64,000 bases of DNA. It comes from Trematomus loennbergii. Lineage: Eukaryota > Chordata > Actinopteri > Perciformes > Nototheniidae. Numbering within the stretch: position 1 is the stretch's first letter; each line of letters begins with the position of its first letter. The notes below the pieces were generated by a model. It saw only the letters and a list, made by a program, of their open reading frames with translations, ran no database searches and had not been told where the DNA came from. The position numbers were made by a program, and so were the translations under genes. The stretch covers positions 5,058,707 to 5,122,706 of the forward strand of contig JAAOOA010000056.1 in the NCBI GenBank assembly GCA_012861695.1, written 5' to 3'. Below are positions 34,021-43,693 of this stretch, one piece after another.

Positions 34021-36260
34021 TCACTCTTGTGGCTCTTCTGTTTCAGTGGAGGGCTCGGCCTGCATGTAGTTGTTGTCTCCGATGATGACGCAGTTGAGAT
34101 TGGACCTTTGGATGTTGACGTTCAGAGGCTCAGCGGTTGGAAGGGGAGGACAGAGAGGGGGAGAGGTCTGCTCTGCCCCCTGTTGTCCACGGCTGCAGCT
34201 GCACCTCTGATCTGTAACACAAGAACAAATCAGATATTAACGGCCCGTGCACACGGCGGCGTGCGTTGAAGCTTGCCGGCGGGGGGGCTGAAACTCGACC
34301 AACAACCAATCACATGAATCTCCCGCCCCGGACACACAAGCATGCGGTTTGATTGGCTAGAGCTTGTACTGGCATATGATTCGATTGGCTGACGCTTCCG
34401 CCGAAGCTTCAAAAGTTGAACATTGCTCAACTTTCGTCGCGAGCAACGCTTCTGAAGCTACGCTTCGCTCCCACAATGCAGTTCGGCGAAGCGTGACGTC
34501 ACCCCATTCAAAGTGAATGGACAGAAGTGTTGAAGAGTCAACGCACGCCGCCGTGTGGATGGGCCGTAAGTACTGTTTGAGTGCTTCAATACTACAAGAA
34601 CTACAAAATATACTTTTTAATTTAAGGCCTTGAACAATAGCAATATGATTCCAGCTGAGATTAAAACATGCACATGCTTTTTTCTAGGGTGCAAAATTGA
34701 TATTGAGCAACCAATTTTGTCAACATTAACTTGGAAATGAAATGAAATATTTAACTTGTACTGATAAATGTGCTGTTACCAGGGACTGCAGATGAACATT
34801 TTAAATAGCTCATTCTAACATAAATCCTTTCTTCTCTTTTTGATACTAATGTATTTTTATGCATGGTTCTTGTTTAACAAAGACATAATAACACATAGCA
34901 TAGTATGCATTTCAGCTCAGTGCTTTACATTTCTACACATTTATTTGAAAGGTTTTTCTGTTACCCACCGTGCATTTGGAGCCCAGCGTGCCGCATCAGA
35001 GGCTGACTATCAGCCACCATGGATTGGTAGGTGCCGTTCCCGATCACGCAGTCCATCAAGGTGGAGTTGCTGATGTTCACAATCAAAATAGTAGACGGCG
35101 GATTCAGGCGTGACTCTGTATTATGAGTGGGCAAGGGAGAGAAAGGGGAAAAAGGAAGAGAGTATGAGAACGGGAAGTTGTTTTTCCAGAGTGATGAAAC
35201 TGCACAAATGCGTCACTATCACACTTATAGTTCCTGTATATATAGGAAACATTTATTTTGCTGACAGTTAATAGATAGATAGATATATCGATAGATACTT
35301 TATTGATCCCACTTTAGGAAATTATTTCTTCGCAGAAACAGAAGTGTGTTCAGACATTAAAATACAAATACTTAAAAAAAAAATAGGAGAAGACTGATCA
35401 ATGTGGCATGATTCTAAAGCTGTGCTAAAAGGCCATAATGGAAATTAAAGGGGCCTTGTTTTTCAGGTTTCATATTTGTATTTTGAGCCTCTATTGTGAC
35501 ATGTCTCCATGCTTTAATGTTAAAAAAGCTATTTTTTCACCCGCTCTCTGAAACAAAAGCCCAGTCGGTTCTGATTGTTTAGCTGTTGTGATTGGTCAAC
35601 CGACAGGCCACTAAGCCAATGGCATACTATTTGTTGGAGTACTAGCCGATAGAAGCTGCCTTATGTAGTGATGTCACTATGTCACGGAAGTAAACAAAGG
35701 ACTTAAAACCAGCTATTTCAGGCAGGGGGCGAAGTGTGTGGGAGAGAAACTTCCTCTGGTGTGGGATTTTAGCCTTCCTCTGGTGTGGGATTTTAGCCTT
35801 TGCAGACCATTTACATGCACTTAAACCCATACAACACACTACAAGGGAAAACCCCAAAAATCATAATATGACCTCTTTAAAAATAGGAAAGAAATTCTAA
35901 GATGTTAAACAGAGAGAATTGAGTAATAAATAAAGACCCTGACTGTTTCATTGGAAAATAAGGAAACAAACATTAAAAGTATTCACCCTGTGTAGTTTTA
36001 TCCTCTGTAGGTTGATGATATGCACCTTTGAAGACAGGAAACATACAGACTGTAACAGTCACATCTTAAGTCTGGGCCATGACATAACAGAAGCAAAATA
36101 AATAATGTGGACAGTATGCATTTTAAGAACTTTTTTTTTTACCTGTGCAGCATGGGACTTTCTCACACATCGGGGTGTCAGATGTGCAGCAGAACATCTC
36201 GCAGGCTCCTCTGCAGCTCTTCTGTGCTACCCTCTGCACCGACTGGAAGACTTTCTCCAT
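34021..36260 (-). CDS. unnamed small protein with two RHIM-like amyloid motifs (spliced)
   Basis: Four minus-strand exons with good splice borders and matching phase 1 junctions: 36260-36143 (start), 36025-35987, 35115-34969 and 34211-34021 (stop). They give 164 residues. Residues 1-40 (from MEKVFQSVQRVAQKSC) form a short amphipathic segment followed by a cysteine-rich part with eight Cys. Residues 65-86 contain VNISNSTLMDCVIGNGTYQS. Residues 133-153 contain VNIQRSNLNCVIIGDNNYMQ. Both follow the pattern VNIxxSxLxxCVI(I)GxxxY, and the second closely resembles the RHIM core (V/I)-Q-(V/I)-G-D-N-N-Y of RIPK3/ZBP1-type proteins, but with Ile for the usual Gln. RHIMs assemble functional amyloids in necroptosis and innate signalling. 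No kinase, TIR, death or Z-nucleic-acid domain is present. The start ATG has a strong context (A at -3, G at +4). Function is inferred only; I do not recognise a named gene. Confidence 0.78.
34057..34119 (-). other. second RHIM-like motif (residues 133-153)
   Basis: Core CVIIGDNNYM. Compared with the classical RHIM tetrad (I/V)-Q-(I/V/L/C)-G, the glutamine is replaced by isoleucine while the GDNNY block is intact. It lies near the C-terminus, followed by an acidic tail of about 11 residues. Confidence 0.7.
34241..34566. mobile_element. Harbinger-like MITE in the RHIM-like gene's last intron
   Basis: Ends CGGCCCGTGCACACGGCGGC and its near-complement form about 29-bp inverted repeats. A TAA triplet flanks both sides, the 3-bp target duplication expected of PIF/Harbinger elements. 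The interior carries repeated 'gattggct' and 'gaagc' blocks and no coding sequence. It lies between the exons encoding the two RHIM-like motifs. Confidence 0.8.
35015..35080 (-). other. first RHIM-like motif (residues 65-86)
   Basis: Core CVIGNGTYQSM preceded by VNISNSTLMD. It is one residue shorter in the CVI-G core than the second motif and less like the textbook RHIM. Seen alone it would not be called; its resemblance to the second motif across VNIxxSxLxxCVI is what supports it. Confidence 0.55.
35274..35330. repeat. short retroelement tail ('tttattgatccca')
   Basis: A 'gatagatagatatatcgatag' run leads into 'actttattgatcccactttaggaaatta', a 3'-tail signature widely dispersed in fish genomes. 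Similar pieces are at about 9679-9730 and 40365-40400. Confidence 0.5.
35455..35880. mobile_element. TTAA-flanked MITE
   Basis: TTAAAGGGGCC at the left and GACCTCTTTAA at the right give short imperfect inverted ends next to TTAA. Internally 'ttcctctggtgtgggatttt' is tandemly duplicated (about 35751-35795). Related copies are at 11350-11675 and, fragmentary, at about 32600-32740. It lies in an intron of the RHIM-like gene. Confidence 0.65.
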
Positions 36261-36534
36261 GTTTGAGGCTTTACAAGTGCCCCCCTAAAAGAGAAAAGCA
36301 GACAGAAATCCCCTTAGCTTCGAAATCACACAAAACAACAACATGTCATTTCAGATAAATACAGTACATCTGGATGATGTGATTGAAAGGGCATTTTGCA
36401 GAAAACAACAGGCTCAGACAACCTGCTGCCCAGCTCTGTTTATCTAGGTCACATGTAGTTTCAGAGGCTGGGGAGTTTTTCCTGTCACTGCAACTTACAA
36501 TATACGGAAATGGTAGTATGAAGGTGATATGAGC

Positions 36535-36851
36535 CAGTGGCGGCTCAAGCCCCGGATGTTTTCTGAAAAGCCCCGAATGTTTCACTTAAAGCATTATTTT
36601 TTTTTTTTAAAAACGTCTCGTGAGTAATATGCAGTACCGGAGTCCAACAGAGAGGCAGCAGCTGCGTGACAGTAGCCTGCGTACTGCGTAGCCTTCCCTG
36701 CCCTGGAGAAGAACCTCCAAGATCCTTCGTTAGCATCGGCTCTGGTTAGCATGAAGAGTCTGCTTTATGCGCTCCGTCCGCAGCGAGGCTCCGGCGTGTT
36801 CAGAATTATGGGATAAACCCCGGATCTCCTGCAATGCTAAATCCGCCACTG
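36535..36851. mobile_element. short inverted-repeat element (CAGTGGCGG ends)
   Basis: CAGTGGCGGCT at the left and 'atCCGCCACTG' at the right form roughly 10-bp inverted ends of a type seen in vertebrate hAT-related MITEs. No clear target duplication. It is in the first intron of the RHIM-like gene. Confidence 0.45.
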
Positions 36852-37602
36852 ACCACCCTCATGGTGGTATGACCACCCTCATACTACCGTGGTAGGCTTA
36901 TTAATTTAGTTTGAATAGTTTCAAATACATATTGGCCCATAGATTGTCTGTAGGCCTTAGTGTTTCCTCTAATATGCATTAGAAAGATGAGAAGTAGGCT
37001 AGGTGTATTTAGGGTACGGTGATGTAAAATGACGTAATGTCAATGTCCAGAGCCACTTGGGCTATATCTTATTATATCAACATTTTACACGTTTTTAAGA
37101 ACAGAAAACAGGCAACAAACGGTGTGTCAAAGCAGCCACTAACAACTAACAGTTCAAAAGGCGACAGAACTGAAGTTAACATCAAAAATATTTTATATCG
37201 TGTCTCAACTTCTGTAGCCTACTTGTCGCACGCTCACAGTAACTCGCTCGCGCACTACAGGTGTAACGAAATAACATCACTTGTTTGTCTATATTTGTCT
37301 CAATATTGCGGCAGCTGTTATAATACCTTACCTGAAGTTTTCAGTTCACTTGATTCACTTAAAATAAAGTGAAGCGATTCAAGCGAACGATCGAAAAGCT
37401 CCGACCTGCCGAGAGCCGCAGAGCCGTGGTGGGTTACAGGAAGTATCACAGACCTACACATAGCCTACACTTTTACATTTAAGATACAAACAAATAGTAC
37501 AAAATGAGTAAAAACTTCTCTCCCACAACAAATACCGGTATACTACAACTATCAACCCCAAAGGGCAGGTACCAGTTCGGAATATATTTTTAAGAGTCTC
37601 AC

Positions 37603-37801
37603 CTGATTGAAATGCGCTCTTTCTTCCACCTTCGTAAAAAAACTAAGAGCTCCAGGTCCAGACTCAGGGTCCGTGTGATAGATGTAATGGTTAGATGTGT
37701 TATTGTGAATGCTATAAATACTTTCTGAAAAAGACAGGGACACGGAAAAGCCCCGGCGCATGCGCATTTGACTTGGACTTTCCGTCTTCAGCACTCGCCA
37801 T
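37603..37801 (-). other. candidate leader exon of the RHIM-like gene
   Basis: On the minus strand a donor (CAATCAG|GTGAGA) ends at 37603 and can join the acceptor before 36284. The joined frame stays open, so translation could also begin at ATGs at 37767 or 37761, adding 63 or 61 residues before MEKV. Those ATGs have poor context and overlap the NRF1-like site; a 23-codon upstream frame from 37801 is also present. I favour a non-coding leader, with translation from 36260. Confidence 0.45.
37755..37767. promoter_or_regulatory. NRF1-like palindrome
   Basis: GGCGCATGCGCAT matches the NRF1 consensus (TGCGCATGCGCA) except at the first base. Such sites lie at transcription starts of TATA-less promoters. 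Its place at the 5' end of the RHIM-like gene suggests that transcription starts close by. Confidence 0.5.
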
Positions 37802-39137
37802 AAACTGTTATTGCTCTTTCCCCAGCCTCCGACATACAGTATTATACTGCGGTCAACTCAGCCGTCTCTCGCATTTGCTTGGTCACATGAGCAGCTCTTC
37901 ATTTTTGAGTGCGCGATTAATAGCGTTTTTACGGTAATCGCCGAGAAGCGGCACTGACGGTAGTACATTACATTACTGTACATGTTACTTGTTAGACGCT
38001 TTTATCCAAAGTGACTTACATACTCAATACTGTGGACAATCTCCACAGGAGCAATTTGGGGTGAAGTGTCTTGCCCAGGGACACAACGACATGCTGACTG
38101 CAGTGGGGTTTGAACCTGTACCAGTACTACTTGGACTACTACCACAAGTACAATCAAGTACTTTTACTGTGTACCTTTTGAGTAATCCTTTGTCAAACTC
38201 CCCTCCTGAGTAGTCCAAGTAGTACTGAGTCCAACAGTATCAATTTCACTAAGAACCTATTGCAAAAAATCATTTTATCTCTCATCAAAGATAGCAGAAT
38301 ACAGTAATTAGTGTACTCAGGAGTCAGGACAGGAGTTTAAACGAGTATTACTCAAAAAGTACACCGTAAAAACACTTGATTGTACTTGTGGCAGTAGTCC
38401 AAGTAGTACTGAGTCCAACAGTACCAATTTTATTATGAACTTATTACAAAAAATCACGTTATCTTTCATCAAAGATAGCAGAATACATTAATTAGTGTAC
38501 TCAGGACAGGATTTTAAATGAGTATTACTCAAAAAGTACACAGTAAAAGTACTTGATTGTACTTGTGGTAGTAGGCCAAATAGTACTGAGTCCAACAGTA
38601 CCAATTGTATTAAGAACTTATTGCAAAAAATGATTTGATCTCATCAAAGATGGCAGAAAACATGCATTATTGTACTCAGGAGGCGAGTTTGACAGGGGAT
38701 TACTCAAAAAGTACACAGTAAAAACACTTGATTGTACTTGTGATAGTAGTCCAAGTAGTACTGAGTCCAACAGTATCAATTTCATGTAGAACTTATTGCA
38801 AAAAATCACGTTATCTCTCATCAAAGATAGCAGAATACATTAATTAGTGTACTCAGGACAGGATTTTAAACGAATATTACTCAAAAAGTACACAGTAAAA
38901 GTACTTAATTGTATTTGTGGTAGTAGTCTAACAAGTACTGAGTCCAACAGTACCAATTTTATTAAGAATTTATGGTAAAAACATATTTCTATCGAAAAAT
39001 ATAGCACAACAACATGCATTCTTTTATTCTTGTACCGCTTCTCGGCGATAAAGACGCTATTAATCGCGCACTAAAAAATGAAGAGCTGCTCATTTGACCA
39101 AGCAAATGCGAGAGACGGCTGAGTTGACCGCAGTCTT
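37794..39137. mobile_element. palindromic repeat element (smaller relative of the 59-62 kb foldback)
   Basis: Arms at about 37853-37955 and 39030-39137 are inverted copies ('ggtcaactcagccgtctctc ... gcgattaatagcgt' and complement). The loop holds a 179-bp tandem array. Arms and loop are clearly homologous to 59820-61385. 'actcgccataaactgttatt' at 37794 matches 61753 as well. No coding sequence was found. At about 37960-38115 there is a block containing 'cgcttttatccaaagtgact', a widespread fish repeat also at 60570-60660. Confidence 0.7.
38215..38955. repeat. tandem array, about 179-bp unit
   Basis: 'tagtactgagtccaacagta' recurs at about 38220, 38404, 38582, 38757 and 38934. Units contain 'aaaaagtacacagtaaaa' and 'tgattgtacttgtggtagta'. 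At the left edge (38125-38215) a unit is inverted, so the array itself is partly palindromic. Confidence 0.8.
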
Positions 39138-40500
39138 AATTCTGACGTAGCTAGTATACGTTTTGACACATTTGTCTTTCTTTTACTAGTATCTCCAAGA
39201 GCTGTATAGTATACTGTATACTCAACATGTAGGAACGTTTAAATTATGCACATTGTGTTCGGATGTAAACAAAAATTGGCAGACCTGGAAGAATAGTAGA
39301 CTACAAGTTTTTAACCTTAGGACATGAGATGGCATGGAGCCTTTTACGCACTGAAGCTGCAGAATGAAGAGGAGGACATGATGCAACAGGTAGACAATGC
39401 AAGCTGAGTTTGCAGCAACACACTCAACCTGCAGGTCTTTTAAAGGTGACCATACTTTTGGGAGGATATTATAATGTAAAAATTAAGAAAAACTTAGTAT
39501 ATGGTGAGGAAAACAGGACTTAACTATCTACCTCAAAGGAAAAGTACTTAGTTCCAACCAGAGGTGTTGTTCAGTCCTTGGGATGGAATGGACATTTTAA
39601 ACAAAATAATGTTTTTAAATGTAAATGAGCCGGATTTGAGCTTTGAGCTATAGTTTCCATCCGTAGTCCCGTCACATACAACATTTATGAACATAACATT
39701 TATATACATGGCAAACAGAAATACATGATATGCAGAAAGAGCATGAGCAGCATACAAGGCAGTACAATTACAATCATAGCGAGAGTTCCTGGTCTTACTT
39801 TACCTGTATCAATTTGGCCATCATACAGTATATTATGTGGCTAAGTATGAACCAATTTAAAGTAAGATTGAAACATACACATGCATATCAGCCAATTGGT
39901 CATTTCCACGTTGATGAGTGAGCCAATCAGATTCCTGAACTGGTACAGAGGCGGGGTTTTCCAAATGATTGAAATATGTTACACTTTCTGGGGCATAAAG
40001 GAGTAGTGCCAGATTCCCAAATGTAAGGATTTGCTGCTTTATATTTATATAATTTTAATGAAAGTAGTTGCAGTCTCAAAAGGAAGTCAACCTCAAGCAA
40101 CTACAGTAGTAATATGCTGCTTTGAAATTAATCCATGAGTGTTAACAATGATAGCATATTCTTTAATAGTATACAGCATAGGCCTACAGGGGACATTTTT
40201 ATGTGTACTTTTACTTTCACTTGTAAGTCTTCTCCTAGACAGGAAATGTACTTTGAACATTTAGAGTAAAAAGTACTAAATGCAGAAACAATGTTGTACA
40301 GTACTAAAGTACATTCTTAATTGTAGGACATTTATTTGTGAAATAGTGTTTTGAAAGGGTTGATTAGATTAGATTAAATATACTTTATTGATCACATTTT
40401 TTTTCTTAAAATAGTAATTTTATCTAAGTGAACGATCAGAACTCCTCAATTTTTTCTATAGAACACCTCGTTCGTTCCTGATTAGCTCATGAATTCAATG
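39138..40500. other. intergenic region between the RHIM-like gene and rnf144b
   Basis: AT-rich sequence without supported reading frames. A 'agattagattaaatatactttattgatcac' retroelement tail lies near 40365-40400. Confidence 0.4.
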
Positions 40501-40866
40501 TTTTCCGACAGCACCTGAAAGCAGCATGAATACAGTAAAATAACCAGCAGGAGCAGTCAAGAGTGGAGCTGAGCGGAGAGCAGACACAGCTTCCTGGATG
40601 GAAACAAAACGCAGCAACAAAGCAAACACTCTCACACACACATAGACACACCTACACACAGGCCGGACAGAAGCCAGCAGGACCTTTAAACATGTTTTTG
40701 GTTGTTCTGTAAACCCGCTGCGTGTGTGAGACAGCGGTGACGGTGGGTCTGCGGTGACAGCGGAGGGCTTCTACCAGCAGACTGTATCCAACACATGTGT
40801 CTGTGCCACAGTGAGAGCACTGCGGCTGTGGATCTTGACTCCTACACCCAGTGGTCCACGGGAAAG
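40500..40866 (+). other. rnf144b: probable 5' non-coding first exon of rnf144b
   Basis: A GC-richer block ends at a strong donor (GGAAAG|GTAGGT at 40867). It is the best candidate for the leader exon that splices to the acceptor at 43605. No frame in it joins to the RING coding frame. The 5' limit is a guess. Confidence 0.45.
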
Positions 40867-43605
40867 GTAGGTTCCCCTCTCTCCTCTGCTCATCTGCAAC
40901 ACACAACATCCATTACTATACGTTTTAAACTCCATGCATGCGTAGAGTTTTGACCTGTACGAGTCGAGAATGCAACCTTGAGAGAAATGCAGAAATGTCA
41001 GATTTAATGTGTGGTCTGCTTGAATGCACTGTTACATATGATGCATTACACTGTCATACTAACCTCTGGGTAATTATTGAATACTATGCATATCACAACA
41101 AGGAGTATTACTTAAGGAATTCACCTTTATATCACTGTCATTTTAATGAATATCCACCATACTGATTCTGTTTAAACTGATGTAGAGTAACTGCGTTAGC
41201 ATTTGTATAATCATCATCATGTTGCTGTTTTAACTTTGTATGCTCTTATTTAAGGCTGTGTCCCAAAATCATGTTATAGGGCCAGAAATACAGAACAGGG
41301 AGGGATTGTAGCTGTACAAATGATGCCATATAGATTCTGCTACACACTCCCTGAACTCCCAGCTGCCTCCTTCCCAACATAGTGGCAGCCTGTGTAGAAA
41401 GCAGCAGCAGCTTCTCAATGGGCAGATCTGTTTTTTCCGTTTCTGAAATGGTCAACAATGCTGCTTTGATCCCCATAGCTGGAATGCCGTTTAAGCCCTG
41501 AGCCGACAGGACTGCTAATCACTTAAATGACCCGCTCCACACCTTAAAGGAACTATTAACACTCACAAGGGCGTTTTATAAATGAATAGCTCATACTTAT
41601 TCTCACATATAACTGCTTGCTCAGGGGCAGGGACTGCAGCCAAGATGGGTTATTGAAAGATCTTCTGACATTTAATATATGTAGTCCCATATGCAAATAT
41701 TCGGCTTGGAAATGCTTCTGCAACAGCGTTCAGTAATCCTCAAACTCGTTCATGCAAACTTAAATCTGTTCATTGTGTTTAATTGGAATCAGACCGCCGT
41801 GAAGTATTGATGAATTCTACATTTCCCAGTCAATCATACTGCCTTTTATCTGTCACATTAAAGGTGGAACAGCACTCTTCGTCTGCTGTTCTGAGATACA
41901 ATTACTTCAAACAGCTTCATCTGTTGACACCCAGGTCATGTCGAAACAAAAGGTTGTTCAGGAACGAAAGGCTTTGGAGTTGCCATGCAGCAAAGTTAGC
42001 TGACTAGAGACCTATCATTTCCCCATGTGGCTGCTTATGCTCAGGCAGGAGAGGATTGTATTGTGGGATGACGACTGCAGCCTGGCTGGATGCAGTGCAA
42101 CATGACTGTGCAGAAATACCAACGTGCTGCTACACAAGCTCCACTATCAGTCTTTTGCATGTATGGCCCTGCTGATCTGTAGCACGTAATAAAAGAGCAC
42201 TGTGAGAAGAATTTAGGACACCAGTGTTGGCTGCATTGATTTAGCTGCCCCAAAGTTTCCTGCCAACCTCAACAGCCCGCTGAAATGGAGAACATTGTGT
42301 GTAGGTTGGACTAACGTGTGATTTCAACAGGCTGCGGAGTGTGTTTTTAACGCCACCGCTTCCTGTGTGACCCCGTTCTGTGTCCAACCACTGTTATCTA
42401 CAGGATTAATCGCTAATCCCAGATTATGAGTTTATTATTTCTCATGCTTTTTTGGGATTGGACAAACCCAAAGGGATTGGATATTGGGTTTGTGACTTTG
42501 GTTGCCTTTAACAATAGATTTTCCTTTTATTATCCACCAACCCCTCTCCTGCTGTCCCAACATATACAACTAGTGCATTATGTTTGATAGCTGAGGGCGG
42601 AAATCACAGATTATATTTATGCCTGATGCTGTAGTAGAGCAGATTTTGTGAAATATTGCTTTTTGTTGTCTGTTGGTCGGTTGGGTTTACCGCTTTGGTC
42701 TAGGCAGAAATATTTCAACAACTATTACATGGATTGGCAACTTTGTGCAGACATTCATGGTGTCAAGTGGCTGAATCCTAATGTTGTGTCCCTTCATTTT
42801 CCGCTTTATTGTAGTTTTGGGCTAATTAGCAAAAACTACGAAGGTGGATATGTAGATGTGAACATTTGATCTGTTAAACACTAGCATGTAAGCCCTTGTT
42901 ATGAGCATCATTTCATGATTGTTGGTCTCATCCAATGGCAATTTTCACATTAAAAACACAAATGTTACCTTTTTTTACTTTGCTCAACTACATTTTTCAA
43001 AATGGTGTGAGCTCTGAGAAATATGAAATGTTGACTATCCGGATTCTTCTCTCTTTAGTCTGACTAAAGACTATTTCAGTCTAACACTTTTAAAACATAC
43101 AATTAATAAGAGAGAGTTGACCTGTTTTCCATCTTTCTACTACCCCCTGCCCAATGTTGAAATACGTGCCTAACCAAAAAGTTTCTGTACCTACTATGGA
43201 TACACAGGCATGTATTTACTTTGTAACTAAAAACTCGACAATCAGTCCTGCCAGAGTGAATGAGATCTGGTCAATAACTGAACACTCAGTAAACACAGAC
43301 CTTGGACTTTGGCATTAAATATGCCGTGATGAGTAATCAATAATGCAGCAGTAATTACACATAATTATGTTTTGCTTCATGCACCGGGCAGCTTTGAACA
43401 GTGACTAATTCATCTCTCAGGTAACAAGACAATGAAATGCCTCAGGGAGGGGTGAAGTCATCATGTTGGTACACTGGTTACCAAAAGAGATGACAGGTTC
43501 CAGTAACAGAGCAGTGTTGTCATAAGGCCTGGCTGAGGTATTATGTCAACAGTATCGAAGAGGAAGTGGTATACCTGCACTAAGGAGACAAGTCTCTGCT
43601 TTCAG
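40867..43605. other. rnf144b first intron, nothing recognised
   Basis: 2.7 kb without supported exons or identifiable mobile elements; short frames at 40938-41165, 41783-42007 and 42648-42869 lack family features. Confidence 0.4.
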
Positions 43606-43693
43606 GAACATGGAGGCTGTGGCTCCTCTCCGTCCCCAGCAGAGGGGCTAGGAGCAGCCTGATCCCTCCCTCACCCGCCTGCATCGCCCCATC

